A DNA stretch of 64,000 nucleotides from Pantoea trifolii (GCF_024506435.1 NZ_JANIET010000001.1:1550001-1614000), one strand, 5' to 3'; positions 37,070 through 46,360 are shown, counted from the stretch's first letter. Notes: a model not told the origin generated them from the letters alone. Translations and numbers: made by a program.

Positions 37070-38569
37070 CTAACTCAAGTTCCCACTCAGCCGCTCGCGG
37101 AAATCGCTGCTGCGGTTATCCAGCCCGATAAAGGTAACTTTCGCACCGTGGCGCTGATAGCGATATTCGATGGCATCGAGGGCCGCCACGCTGGACGCGT
37201 CCCAAATCTGCGCATGGGTTAAATCGATGGTGACAGCTTTAGGATCGTGGCCGTAATTGAAGTGTTCAAACAAATCATTGCTGCTGCCGAAGAACAGCGG
37301 GCCGCGCACGGTGTAATTGACCTGTTCACCGTCGTCGCTCAACCGACGTTCAGCGTGAATCACATGGGCGATGCGGCGCGCAAACAGCATCATTGCCAGA
37401 ATCACACCAACCAGTACGCCAATCGCCAGGTTGCCGGTCCACACGGTGACCGCCACCGTCAGCACCATCACCAAGGTTTCAGACCACGGCATGCGTTTCA
37501 GCGTTGCCGGTTGCAGGCTATGCCAGTTCACGGTTTTCACTGCCACTACCATCATAATACCCGCCAGCACCACCATTGGGATCTGCGCCATAATCTGGCT
37601 CAGTCCGGTCACTAATAACAGCAGCACGATACCCGCCGCGATAGTCGAAATACGCGTACGTGCTTTGCCCAGCTCGACGTTAACGATGGTTTGACCAATC
37701 ATCGCGCAACCGGCGATACCGCCATAAAAGCCCGCCAGAATATTGCCAACGCCGAGCGCCCAGGATTCGCGGCGTTTACCGGAAGGCGTATCAGTGATGT
37801 CATCCACCAGTTTGGCGGTCAGCAGCGATTCCATCAGGCCAACAAAGGCGATGCTCAAGGCGGTTGGCCAGATGATTTGCAGCGTGTGCAGATTGATTGG
37901 CACCAATAAGGTGGTGAAGCCAGGCAGACCAGCAGTCATTGGCCCTTCATCGCCGACGTTCGGTACACGATAGCCGAGCAGCAACGCGACAGCCGTCACC
38001 ACCACAATCGCGACCAGCGGTGATGGGACGCTTTTCAGCACTTTCGACAGCAGCAGCACAATCGCCAGCGTCACGGCAAACAGTGCCCATACCAAAGTGG
38101 ACTGGCCCCAAACGTGCGGGACTTGCGCAAAAAAGATCAGGATGCCTAGGGCGTTGACGAAGCCGATCATCACCGAGCGCGGGATATAGCGCATCATGCG
38201 CGACAGTCCAGCGAGTCCAAAAATAATCTGGATAACGCCGCCCATAATCACGGCGGGCAGAATGTATTCGACGCCGTGCGCATGCACCATCGGGCCGATC
38301 ACCAGCGCCACCGAACCGGCTGCAGCGGTAACCATCGCCGGGCGGCCGCCGAGAATCGACAGCGTCAGGCACAGCACCACCGAGGCCACAAGGCTGACTT
38401 TGGGATCGACACCGGCAATCACGGAGAAGGAGATCACTTCAGGGATCAGCGCCAGCGCGGTAATAATGCCGGCCAGACACTCGCGGGTTAGCAGGGCAGG
38501 CGAACGTAATACGCGTCCCACGGTGATATCGCTCTCCACCGCAGTGGCGCGCTCAGTTGGTTGGCTCAT
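37070..38569 (-). CDS. SulP-family anion transporter
   Basis: This is a 499-residue SulP (SLC26) transporter. The membrane domain contains the family segments ALIPEVISFSVIAGVDPKVS and GGRPAMVTAAAGSVALVIGP and a helix-rich core. A cytoplasmic STAS domain covers roughly the last 90 residues (YTVRGPLFFGSSNDLFEHF, VTIDLTHAQIWDASSVAALD). Substrates in the family include sulfate, bicarbonate and dicarboxylates; the sequence does not decide. The start is uncertain: an in-frame ATG at 38602 is also possible, and neither has a strong ribosome site. Confidence 0.87.
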   Translation of the reverse strand: MSQPTERATAVESDITVGRVLRSPALLTRECLAGIITALALIPEVISFSVIAGVDPKVSLVASVVLCLTLSILGGRPAMVTAAAGSVALVIGPMVHAHGVEYILPAVIMGGVIQIIFGLAGLSRMMRYIPRSVMIGFVNALGILIFFAQVPHVWGQSTLVWALFAVTLAIVLLLSKVLKSVPSPLVAIVVVTAVALLLGYRVPNVGDEGPMTAGLPGFTTLLVPINLHTLQIIWPTALSIAFVGLMESLLTAKLVDDITDTPSGKRRESWALGVGNILAGFYGGIAGCAMIGQTIVNVELGKARTRISTIAAGIVLLLLVTGLSQIMAQIPMVVLAGIMMVVAVKTVNWHSLQPATLKRMPWSETLVMVLTVAVTVWTGNLAIGVLVGVILAMMLFARRIAHVIHAERRLSDDGEQVNYTVRGPLFFGSSNDLFEHFNYGHDPKAVTIDLTHAQIWDASSVAALDAIEYRYQRHGAKVTFIGLDNRSSDFRERLSGNLS

Positions 38570-38720
38570 AGATTGTGCAGGCTCTTTTATTATTGTGCGC
38601 ATACCGTCGCGGTACGGCAGTAACCAGTTAGAATTTTCGAGAGAGGATGTTACCGGGCAATAAGGTAAGACGCTAGCGCGTTGGGACAGGTGAGGGTGAT
38701 TCCATCCCTGGAATCCGGCT

Positions 38721-38978
38721 TTAGACCGCGAGATCGTCAGGTGTTTTATTCACAACCAATTCTAGCAGGTGGCGATAAATATCCAGCTGAATCACATCGC
38801 TTTCCATCTCAAGACGGTTAATCAGCGATGTAATAATCGCTTTATTGGAAACCGGCATACCGGCTTGCAGGATTTCGGCGATGATCTGCCCGAAAACTTC
38901 CATCTCACTGCTGTCGCTGTTTCCGGCCAGTTTGAAGTAGTCAGCGATGGCAGCGCTACTGTTTGCGGCGTTTTGCAT
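38721..38978 (-). CDS. YmgB/AriR-family biofilm and acid-resistance regulator
   Basis: This is an 85-residue protein of the YmgB/AriR family, small dimeric proteins that in E. coli act as connectors affecting the Rcs system, biofilm and acid resistance. Family positions are seen in AIADYFKLAGNSDSSEMEVF, MPVSNKAIITSLINRLEMES and DVIQLDIYRHLLELVV. In E. coli ariR belongs to ycgZ-ymgA-ariR-ymgC, controlled by the MerR-like BluR. Here it is alone, but a MerR-type promoter lies upstream. Confidence 0.82.
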   Translation of the reverse strand: MQNAANSSAAIADYFKLAGNSDSSEMEVFGQIIAEILQAGMPVSNKAIITSLINRLEMESDVIQLDIYRHLLELVVNKTPDDLAV

Positions 38979-39091
38979 ATGTGAAGCCCTTAAGATCGGC
39001 CTGATGGCAATGTGCCTTCAGCTCCATGATGAAAAAACGTGCACGCGGACAGGCGCACACCACCCAACTCATCAACCAACGCAAAAAGACA

Positions 39092-39126
39092 CCTCTGAAG
39101 GTGGAAATCCACAACACCTTCAGAGG
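39092..39126 (-). terminator. strong hairpin with terminator character upstream of the ariR-like gene
   Basis: The perfect 12-bp arms CCTCTGAAGGTG and CACCTTCAGAGG have an 11-base loop. Read on the minus strand the stem is followed by TGTCTTTTTGC, as in an intrinsic terminator. It lies between the MerR-type promoter and the ariR-like start, so it may be an attenuator or the end of a small RNA. Confidence 0.65.
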
Positions 39127-39181
39127 CGACGCAAAGTGCATCATTCGTTACGGAGCCATCAGCTGGCTCGCGGGATGTAAA

Positions 39182-39211
39182 CTTATACAATCTGGAGCAA
39201 CTTGTACAACT
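39182..39211 (-). promoter_or_regulatory. MerR-type promoter/operator upstream of the ariR-like gene
   Basis: On the minus strand TTGTAC and TATAAG are 16 bp apart. The same bases form a dyad TTGTACA-N13-TGTATAA, similar to the MlrA operator pattern TTGTACA-N12-TGTACAA. A second perfect palindrome AGTTGTACAACT is at 39318-39329. The remainder of 38979-39462 holds no gene. Confidence 0.6.
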
Positions 39212-39411
39212 AGGATCTTAAGCAATTTGTGCTAATGCATATTTAACAATGATTTATAATTTGTAATGTTTTCTAAAATCTATACAAACCTATGCAGGAA
39301 CAGCAGAAATTTCCGCGAGTTGTACAACTGATACAGAAAGCTGGAGATTTTTTGCCGTGCCCACTATGTTTGCTGATGTAAGCGAGGTTTTCATTGGTGA
39401 GCGGCTTCGCC

Positions 39412-39445
39412 TATAATAACGCTCCCGTTTAGTTAGATACCTAAC
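39412..39445 (+). promoter_or_regulatory. promoter and MarR/SlyA-like operator of the efflux operon
   Basis: A consensus TATAAT at 39412-39417 is followed by GTTAGATACCTAAC (39432-39445). Its core TTAG-N4-CTAA matches the SlyA box layout (TTAGCAAGCTAA). The operator covers the expected transcription start, so the MarR-family product just downstream probably represses its own operon. Confidence 0.72.
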
Positions 39446-39462
39446 CATTAGGCCACTACGTT

Positions 39463-39894
39463 TTGAGCGACTATCCGCAACCCTTTTCTCGTTTGCTGCA
39501 TCTCACCGCGCACGCGTGGCGTTTGGCCGTTGATCGTCGCCTCAAAGAGAGCGGATTAAGTATGAGCAGCTGGATGGCAATTGCCAGCGTGGCTACCGCC
39601 GCCGAGCCGCCAACGCAAAAAGCCCTGGCGCAATTGCTCGGTCTTGAAGAGGCCAGCGTCGTGCCCTTGGTCGATCGCCTGGTGAAGCAGCAGCTGTTGG
39701 CGCGCGTGCAGCCGCCGGAAGATCGCCGTAAGCGCCTGCTGATTCTGACAGAACAAGGCAGCGTGGCCTTTGCCGAAGTGAAAACCCAGGCCGATGCGCT
39801 ACGTGCGCAGTTGCTGGCGGATATCGATTCCGAATCGCTGGCGATAACGGAACAGGTGCTGAAACAACTGCTGGCGCGTCTGGGAAGTGTTTAA
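39463..39894 (+). CDS. MarR-family regulator of the efflux operon
   Basis: This is a 143-residue winged helix-turn-helix protein of the MarR/SlyA family. It shows HAWRLAVDRRLKESGLSMSS, the recognition region TQKALAQLLGLEEASVVPLV and the wing KQQLLARVQPPEDRRKR. The open frame begins with TTG at 39463, which directly follows the promoter and operator; no upstream in-frame ATG is available. It is the first gene of a four-gene operon with a transporter, a periplasmic adaptor and an outer-membrane channel. A small aromatic or antimicrobial ligand is expected. Confidence 0.88.
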   Translation: MSDYPQPFSRLLHLTAHAWRLAVDRRLKESGLSMSSWMAIASVATAAEPPTQKALAQLLGLEEASVVPLVDRLVKQQLLARVQPPEDRRKRLLILTEQGSVAFAEVKTQADALRAQLLADIDSESLAITEQVLKQLLARLGSV

Positions 39895-39896
39895 CC

Positions 39897-41564
39897 GTGG
39901 CGAAACGTAATCCTTATGCCCCACGCGAATGGCTGCCACATGAAAAGCCGATGCTGCCGGGCTCGCCCTCAACGCCGCTGCATTCGCCCTCGAAGCGCAT
40001 CGCGTTTGGCATCATCGGCTTACTGATCTCCCTTACCGGTGCGTTGAGTAACGCGTTGGTCTCTGCCAACCTCACCAATCTGCAAGGCACTTTTGGCGCC
40101 TATAGCAATGAAATCGCCTGGCTGCCTGCGGTGTATGTGATGGGCAACATCTCCATCAACCTGTTGTTGGTGAAGTTCCGTCAGCAGTTTGGTCTGCGGC
40201 TGTTCACCGAAGCGTTTCTGGTGCTGTATGTGATCGTGGCGTTTTTCCACCTGCTGGCCAACGATCTCAGCTCAGCCATCATTGTGCGCACCGCGCACGG
40301 CATGGTCGGCGCGGCGCTGAGCTCGCTCGGCATTTATTACCAGATTCAGGCGTGGCCCGCGAAGCATCGGCTTAAAGCGTTGGTGATCGGTATCACCGCG
40401 TCGCAGCTGGCGATTCCGCTGGCACGATTGTTTTCCACCGAATTGCTGCAGCTGCAAGAGTGGCGCGGTTTGTACCTGTTTGAACTCGGTCTGGCGCTGA
40501 TCTCGCTGGGCTGCGTGCTGGTGGTAAAACTGCCGCCCGGCGACCGCATCAAAGCGTTTGAAAAGATGGATTTCCTCACCTTCATGCTGATGGCGCCGGG
40601 CATGGCGCTGCTGTGTGCGGTGCTGTCGCTGGGACGCATCGAATGGTGGTTCAGCACGCCGTGGCTCGGTGTGGCATTGGCGCTGGCGCTGGTATTGATC
40701 GTGGCGGCGATTGTCGTCGAACACAATCGCAAGAATCCGTTGATCAACACGCGCTGGCTAAGCAACGGCATGATTGTGCGGCTCGGCATTGTGATGATCA
40801 TGATGCGTATTCTGCTGGCTGAACAAAACACCGGTGCGGTGGGTTTCCTGCAGCAGTTGGGCTTACTCAACGATCAGATGCGCGGTCTGGCGTTAGCGAT
40901 CATCGCCGGGGTAATTTGCGGCATGATCGCCAGTGCGTTAACCATCAAACCTACGCATCTGAGCTGGCCGATTGTCGCGTCGCTGGTGGTGATGATCGTC
41001 GCCTCACTCATGGATGCGCAATCCAGCCCGCTGACGCGTGCCAACAATCTCTACTTTAGTCAGTTTTTACTCGGCTTTGGCAGCGCCTTCTTCCTCGGGC
41101 CCGCCATGCTGCTGGGGATTGGCGGCGTGGTGACGCAGCCGAAAAACCTGGTGAGCTTCTCGGTGCTGTTTGGCATGAGCCAGAACTTAGGCGGCTTGAT
41201 TGGCGCGGCCATTCTCGGCACATTCCAAACGTGGCGCGAAAAATATCACTCCAGCTTGTTGGGCGATCAGCTGTCGCAGCTCGATCCCAACGTCACCGAA
41301 CGCCTCAGCCAGTACAGCTCGCTGTTTAGCAGCCAGTTGCCGGATAGCGTGCTACTCAGCGCGCAAAGCAGCAGCCAGCTGCAAACGGTGGCAACACTGC
41401 AAGCTAACGTGCTGGCCTATAACGACACCTATCTTCTTACCGCCGCGCTGGCCTTCATCACCTTAATCTGGGTGCTGTATCGCCTGACGCGTTTACGCTA
41501 TATCAACTGGCGTCAGACCAAAATGAATGCGGCACAACCAGTAACCCCGACGGAGAATTCATGA
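39897..41564 (+). CDS. DHA2-type MFS drug efflux transporter
   Basis: This 555-residue inner membrane transporter has about 14 helices, typical of the DHA2 (EmrB-like) branch of the major facilitator superfamily. Motifs include NEIAWLPAVYVMGNISINLL and a C-terminal region ILGTFQTWREKYHSSLLGDQ, with a large periplasmic loop before the last helix. It starts at GTG 2 bp after the regulator stop, and its own stop overlaps the adaptor start (ATGA). The substrate is unknown; export through a tripartite channel is inferred from the next two genes. Confidence 0.88.
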   Translation: MAKRNPYAPREWLPHEKPMLPGSPSTPLHSPSKRIAFGIIGLLISLTGALSNALVSANLTNLQGTFGAYSNEIAWLPAVYVMGNISINLLLVKFRQQFGLRLFTEAFLVLYVIVAFFHLLANDLSSAIIVRTAHGMVGAALSSLGIYYQIQAWPAKHRLKALVIGITASQLAIPLARLFSTELLQLQEWRGLYLFELGLALISLGCVLVVKLPPGDRIKAFEKMDFLTFMLMAPGMALLCAVLSLGRIEWWFSTPWLGVALALALVLIVAAIVVEHNRKNPLINTRWLSNGMIVRLGIVMIMMRILLAEQNTGAVGFLQQLGLLNDQMRGLALAIIAGVICGMIASALTIKPTHLSWPIVASLVVMIVASLMDAQSSPLTRANNLYFSQFLLGFGSAFFLGPAMLLGIGGVVTQPKNLVSFSVLFGMSQNLGGLIGAAILGTFQTWREKYHSSLLGDQLSQLDPNVTERLSQYSSLFSSQLPDSVLLSAQSSSQLQTVATLQANVLAYNDTYLLTAALAFITLIWVLYRLTRLRYINWRQTKMNAAQPVTPTENS

Positions 41565-42652
41565 GCCAACAGGACGACATTCAGGCGGCAGAGCGCGAGC
41601 GCACCAACCGCCGACGCATTCTTTCCATCGCCGCTGGCAGCGGCATTGTTATCGTCGGCGTGCTGGTGATTCTGTATGCCTGGCAGCTGTGGCCGTTCAC
41701 CAGCACCGTTCAGTCGACAGAAAACGCCTACGTGCGCGGCCAGGTGACCTTTATTAGCCCGCAGGTGAATGGCTATCTGACTGAGGTTAACGTGGTGGAT
41801 TTGCAGCCGGTGACCAAAGGCCAGCTGCTGATGACCATTGACGATCGCATCTACCGTCAGCGCGTGCATCAGGCGCAGGCGCAGTTGGATATGAAAATCG
41901 CTGCGCAGAATAATAACCAGCAGCAGCGTAAAAGTGCCGAAGCCAACATTCTCAGCAACAAAGCCGCACTGGAAAATGCCAAAGCGCAGGCGCTGAAAAG
42001 CAGCCTCGATCTCAAGCGTGTAGAAAATCTGGCGGCTGACGGCTCGCTGTCGGTACGTGAACGTGACGCTGCGCGCGCGGCGAATGCCCAGGCACAGGCG
42101 CAATTGCGTCAGGCGGATGCGCAGGTCGCCGTTTCACAACAGAATCTGCAAACCGTGGTCGTAAATAAGGCTTCACTGCAAGGCGATGTCGCCAGTGCGC
42201 AGGCGGCGTTAGAGCTGGCAAACATCGACCTGGCGAATACACGCATCATCGCGCCGGACAGTGGCCAGCTTGGTCAGCTGTCGGTGCGTAAAGGCACTTA
42301 TGTTACTGCTGGCACGCGTTTGACTTCGGTGGTGCCGGAAAATAAATGGATCATCGCCAATTTCAAAGAAACCCAGCTGGCGCACGTGCGTCCCGGCTTA
42401 CCGGTGAACATCCGCGTCGATGCGTTAGACGGAAGGCATTACGATGGCCGCGTCGAGTTTATCTCGCCTGCCGCCGGTTCCGAATTCAGCGCTATCTCGC
42501 CGGATAACGCCACCGGCAACTTTGTGAAAATTGCCCAGCGTATTCCGGTGCGCATCAAAATTCTTGAAGACGATCTGCACGCGCTGCGTCCTGGCATGTC
42601 GGTGGAAGTGAGCATTGATACCGCCGCTGAACCGCACAAGGATGCGCCATGA
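41561..42652 (+). CDS. HlyD/EmrA-family periplasmic adaptor
   Basis: This is a 363-residue membrane fusion protein. An N-terminal membrane anchor (ILSIAAGSGIVIVGVLVILY) is followed by a lipoyl half-motif (ENAYVRGQVTFISPQVNGYL), a long alpha-helical hairpin rich in Ala and Gln (residues about 110-210), the second lipoyl half (ANIDLANTRIIAPDSGQLGQ) and a beta-barrel domain. It overlaps the MFS gene by 4 bp and the outer-membrane gene by 4 bp, so the three are translationally coupled. Confidence 0.92.
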   Translation: MSQQDDIQAAERERTNRRRILSIAAGSGIVIVGVLVILYAWQLWPFTSTVQSTENAYVRGQVTFISPQVNGYLTEVNVVDLQPVTKGQLLMTIDDRIYRQRVHQAQAQLDMKIAAQNNNQQQRKSAEANILSNKAALENAKAQALKSSLDLKRVENLAADGSLSVRERDAARAANAQAQAQLRQADAQVAVSQQNLQTVVVNKASLQGDVASAQAALELANIDLANTRIIAPDSGQLGQLSVRKGTYVTAGTRLTSVVPENKWIIANFKETQLAHVRPGLPVNIRVDALDGRHYDGRVEFISPAAGSEFSAISPDNATGNFVKIAQRIPVRIKILEDDLHALRPGMSVEVSIDTAAEPHKDAP

Positions 42653-44019
42653 AGCGCTTACTGTTAGCCACGTGCGTGGCATTAATGGTGGGCGGCTGTG
42701 CGACGGAAGTGGATAAAGCGCCGTCATCGTTGCCGATTCCCGATAGCTGGCGTCAGCAGGTTGGCCCGCATGCGCTGCCGGAAGCGCAGTGGTGGCAGAA
42801 CTTTGGCGATGCCGATCTCAATCGTCTTGTCACGCTGGCGTTGCAGCACAACAGCGATATTCTCACGGCGCGTTCACGCGTGGATCAATACCGTGCCGAA
42901 TTACGTGCCGCGCAGGGCGATAATTTCCCGACGCTGTCGGCGGGCGTTGCGGCTACGCATCAACGTGCGCTGTCGGCGGCGACCGGTCAGCCCTATGAAA
43001 ACGCGGTGTTTCAGGGGTTGCTGCAGGCCAACTATGAAGTGGATTTATGGGGCAGCCGCAGCAACAGCATTCGCGCCGCGCAAGCTTCGCTGGATGCGCA
43101 GCGTGCCGCCGCGTCTGCCGCTGAGCTCACCGTCGCCAGTTCGGTGGCATCGGGCTATCTTAGCTTGTGCGCACTCGATGAGCAGCTACGCGTCACAGAA
43201 GCCACGTTAGCCACGCGCGAAAACTCGCTCAACCTGGCGCAGCGCCAGTTTGAAACTGGCTACACCTCGCGTCTCGAATGGATGCAGGCCGCCTCAGAAT
43301 ATCAAACCGCTAAAGCGCAGATCCCGCAGTTGCAGCATCAGATCGAGCAGCAGGAGAATGCGCTCAGTGTGCTGGTGGGCATGAACCCGCGTGAAATTGC
43401 GCGCAGTAGCCAGTTCGACCATATCAAACCGCAAACCTTGCCATCGCTGCTGCCGTCGCAGTTGCTGAATCGCCGGCCGGATATCGTGCAGGCGCAGCGC
43501 CAGCTGCTGGCCGCCGACGCGTCACTGGCGTCATCCCAAGCCAAACTGTTGCCGTCGCTTAATCTCACCGCCAGCGGCACCCTGCAAAGCGGTGAACTGC
43601 ATCAGCTGTTGGATAATCCGTTCCGTTTGTGGAGCATCGGCGGCAGCATTCTGGCACCGCTGCTGAATCGCGAAGCGCTGACTGCTCAGGTTGATGTGGC
43701 GATGGCAACGCGCAATCAGGCGCTTTATGGCTATGAGAAAGTGGTGCGCAATGCGTTCTCCGATGTGGATAACGCGCTGGATGCCATTCGCCGCAGTCAG
43801 GAGCAGCTTGAAGAGTTGCAGAAGCAGGAAGGTTATGTGGCGGAAGCGTATCGCATTGCGCATAACCGCTATCAAAACGGTTACGCCTCCTATCTCGATG
43901 AGCTCGACGCCCAGCGCACGCTGTTCAGCACGCAGCTCAATATCGTGTCAGTGAAAAATACGCTGCTGCTGGCACAAATCGATCTTTATCGTTCGCTCGG
44001 TGGCGGCTGGCAGGATTAA
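42649..44019 (+). CDS. NodT-type outer membrane efflux lipoprotein
   Basis: This is a 456-residue outer membrane factor of the NodT/TolC family. The signal ends in a lipobox (MVGGC, mature Cys at about residue 17). Two OEP repeats follow, with helix-hairpin segments (LNRLVTLALQHNSDILTARS, AYRIAHNRYQNGYASYLDEL) and the motif LLNRRPDIVQAQRQLLAADA. It completes the tripartite pump encoded by the two upstream genes. Confidence 0.93.
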   Translation: MKRLLLATCVALMVGGCATEVDKAPSSLPIPDSWRQQVGPHALPEAQWWQNFGDADLNRLVTLALQHNSDILTARSRVDQYRAELRAAQGDNFPTLSAGVAATHQRALSAATGQPYENAVFQGLLQANYEVDLWGSRSNSIRAAQASLDAQRAAASAAELTVASSVASGYLSLCALDEQLRVTEATLATRENSLNLAQRQFETGYTSRLEWMQAASEYQTAKAQIPQLQHQIEQQENALSVLVGMNPREIARSSQFDHIKPQTLPSLLPSQLLNRRPDIVQAQRQLLAADASLASSQAKLLPSLNLTASGTLQSGELHQLLDNPFRLWSIGGSILAPLLNREALTAQVDVAMATRNQALYGYEKVVRNAFSDVDNALDAIRRSQEQLEELQKQEGYVAEAYRIAHNRYQNGYASYLDELDAQRTLFSTQLNIVSVKNTLLLAQIDLYRSLGGGWQD

Positions 44020-44253
44020 ACATCATGCGACAAGGCCATTTTTCGGTAGAAATTCAGCCGTAAAACGGCCTGCGTCTGGTTTTAAGTCGGCGATAAACGA
44101 TTCTTAAGTGATTCATGCTTCTTTTTACTTGTCTTTACAAATAATGTTATTATCCGCCCGCTTTACACAGTCTGAACGGAACAGTGTTGGTAAGTTTACC
44201 AGCGCGGTCGCTCACCCAGGCGGCTTGCAAAGACAGGGGAAGAAAAGGAAATG

Positions 44254-44643
44254 ATGAATAAAAAAATCGGTTTTGCGTTGTTCGTTACTGCGGTCCTGTT
44301 AACCGGCTGTGCACCGCGTACCGCGCCTATCCAGAATGTGAGCCAGACCGTGGGTCAGAGCTACTCGGATGAGCAAATGAAACAAGCTATCGTCCAGGCG
44401 GGTGCCGCTAACCATTGGGTGATGACGCCCGCCGGTCCGGGCGTGATGAATGGTCACCTGGCTGAGCGCGGACATACCGCGGATATTCGCGTGAACTACA
44501 CCGCGAACAGCTATCAAATCCAGTATGTCAGCAGCCAGAATCTGAAAGCAGGCAGCGGTCAGATTCACCGCAACTACAATCGCTGGATTCAGAACTTGAG
44601 CCAGGGTATTCAAACGCGTCTGGCGGTTGAAGCCGCTAAATAA
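44254..44643 (+). CDS. hypothetical lipoprotein
   Basis: This is a 129-residue lipoprotein precursor with lipobox LLTGC near residue 19. The mature part (SDEQMKQAIVQAGAANHWVM, then VNYTANSYQIQY and GQIHRNYNRWIQNLSQGIQT) matches a group of small enterobacterial lipoproteins that I know only as hypothetical. Two adjacent ATGs exist; the second has better ribosome site spacing. It has its own upstream region (234 bp) and ends 189 bp before the aryl polyene operon, so it may or may not belong to it. Confidence 0.72.
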   Translation: MNKKIGFALFVTAVLLTGCAPRTAPIQNVSQTVGQSYSDEQMKQAIVQAGAANHWVMTPAGPGVMNGHLAERGHTADIRVNYTANSYQIQYVSSQNLKAGSGQIHRNYNRWIQNLSQGIQTRLAVEAAK

Positions 44644-44832
44644 GCGCGAAGCGTGATTGCTGACATAATGTTGTAAAGTTAGCCGACACGCTGCCGAAAT
44701 AGAAACAGGCGGGCCATGTGCCCGCCTTGTTAATCGGCGACATCCGCATGGGATGACGTGTATTGAGAGCAAGGAAGGGATGCCGCGCAGCGTAAATCTG
44801 ACCATCCCTGAGGCTGAAGAAAGAATACAGGT

Positions 44833-45570
44833 ATGAAACTCGCTTACTCCCTTGTTGACTGGCATGCCATTGCGCCGGGCAACAGCACCGCAGAAGAGTG
44901 GCAACGTTGGGCGCAACAGGCACCGGCGTTAGATGCCACGCAACCTATTGCGAAACCCCAATTTTTGCCGATGATGACCGCGCGTCGTCTCAGTCCAGGC
45001 AGCCGTGCGGCGGTTGAGTGCGGGCTGGCGCTATTGGCGCGGCAAAGCGTGGACGCCATCGTCTTCACCAGTCGCCACGGCGAACTGGAACGCAATCTGC
45101 GCATTCTCACCGCGCTGGCGGAACAGCAGGCGCTGTCGCCGACCGATTTCGCCATGTCGGTCCACAACTCTGCAGTAGGCAGTTTGACCATCGCTGCGCG
45201 TCAGCCGCTGGTTTCATCCTCGATTTCGGCCGGTATCGATAGCTTCCAGCAAGGATTGATTGAAGTGGCAACGCTGCATCATGCGGGTTACGCGCAGGTG
45301 CTGCTGGTGGATTTTGACGGCGTAGTGCCGGATTACTATCGCCCGTGGCTACCGGAAATCGATCGCTTTAATGCACCCTACGCGGTGGCGCTGCTGCTGC
45401 GCGCGGGCGAGACGTGGCGCTGCGAAGCGCAAGCGGGCAAACCCGCCGACACGCACAACGTTCTGCCGCAAAGTCTGCAATTCCTGGCGGCGATGTTGCA
45501 CAACACGCCAGCTTTTAACGTGGCTGGCGAACGTCATCAGTGGCACTGGGAGCATCAGCATGGTGGATAA
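44833..45570 (+). CDS. apeC: aryl polyene chain-length factor (ketosynthase-like)
   Basis: This is a 245-residue beta-ketoacyl synthase-like protein of the chain-length factor type (N-terminal half of a ketosynthase). The position of the active-site cysteine is occupied by HNSAVGSLTIA, so it should not condense by itself. In characterised aryl polyene systems ApeC pairs with the ketosynthase ApeO to form the elongating heterodimer. It opens the operon; the start lies 189 bp after the lipoprotein stop. The stop overlaps the acyltransferase start by 11 bp. Confidence 0.85.
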   Translation: MKLAYSLVDWHAIAPGNSTAEEWQRWAQQAPALDATQPIAKPQFLPMMTARRLSPGSRAAVECGLALLARQSVDAIVFTSRHGELERNLRILTALAEQQALSPTDFAMSVHNSAVGSLTIAARQPLVSSSISAGIDSFQQGLIEVATLHHAGYAQVLLVDFDGVVPDYYRPWLPEIDRFNAPYAVALLLRAGETWRCEAQAGKPADTHNVLPQSLQFLAAMLHNTPAFNVAGERHQWHWEHQHGG

Positions 45571-46357
45571 TTCGCTGGCGCAGGCGCGTCCTGGTTTCAA
45601 CTATTACTGGCGGCTGGTGATGACAGCCGTCAGCTTCACGCTGTTCAGCGTCGGCGGCCTGTTGCTGTCGCTGATCGGGTTTAATCTGCTGTTACTGGTG
45701 CAGCGCGATGGCCTGCGTCGTCGCCACATCGCCCGCAGCAGCATCGCGTGGAGCTTCCGCTGCTTCCTGCGTTTCTGCCGTTTCGTCGGCGTGTACGATT
45801 ACCAGATCATTGGTGCAGAACAGCTGCGTCAGGATCGCGGCTGCCTGATCGTCGCCAACCATCCGTCATTGATCGATTACGTGATGATCGCGTCGGTGCT
45901 GCCGGAGATGGATTGCCTGGTAAAAGCCGAGCTGCAGCACAACATTTTCTTCCGTGGCGTGATTCGCGCCGCCGATTACCTGATTAACAGCGAAGCCGAT
46001 ACGCTGCTGCCAGACAGCCAACAGCGGCTGGCGCGCGGCGATACCATACTGATTTTTCCTGAAGGGACGCGCACCCGTTATGGCGAGCCGCTGAAGTTAC
46101 AACGCGGTGCTGCCAACATTGCGGTGCGCGCTGGCTGCGATCTGCGCGTGATACACATTAGCTGCACCGAGCGCATGCTCGATAAGCAAAGCCGCTGGTA
46201 TCAGATTCCGCTGGTTAAACCGATTTTTACTGTACGCGTACAATCGCGTATTGCCAGCCACGCCTTTAGTGAAGCCGAAGAGGATGCGCAGCCGCTGGCC
46301 GCACGTCGTCTGACGCGTCATCTGCAACAGGCGCTGGTGCCTGACGAGACCAACTAA
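45560..46357 (+). CDS. apeD: aryl polyene 1-acyl-glycerol-phosphate acyltransferase-like protein
   Basis: This is a 265-residue PlsC-type acyltransferase with an N-terminal membrane helix (VMTAVSFTLFSVGGLLLSLI). The catalytic HX4D motif is H101-D106 (NHPSLID) and the acceptor-binding motif is FPEGTRTR. In the aryl polyene pathway it is thought to help join the polyene to a lipid moiety. The start ATG lies inside the apeC end. An alternative in-frame start much further upstream would overlap apeC fully and is not supported. Confidence 0.85.
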   Translation: MVDNSLAQARPGFNYYWRLVMTAVSFTLFSVGGLLLSLIGFNLLLLVQRDGLRRRHIARSSIAWSFRCFLRFCRFVGVYDYQIIGAEQLRQDRGCLIVANHPSLIDYVMIASVLPEMDCLVKAELQHNIFFRGVIRAADYLINSEADTLLPDSQQRLARGDTILIFPEGTRTRYGEPLKLQRGAANIAVRAGCDLRVIHISCTERMLDKQSRWYQIPLVKPIFTVRVQSRIASHAFSEAEEDAQPLAARRLTRHLQQALVPDETN

Positions 46358-46360
46358 GTT

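Noticed and set aside
38990..39235. Short overlapping frames on both strands upstream of the ariR-like gene
   Set aside because: They overlap the promoter and hairpin, have no ribosome sites and disagree in strand; the region is better explained as regulatory.
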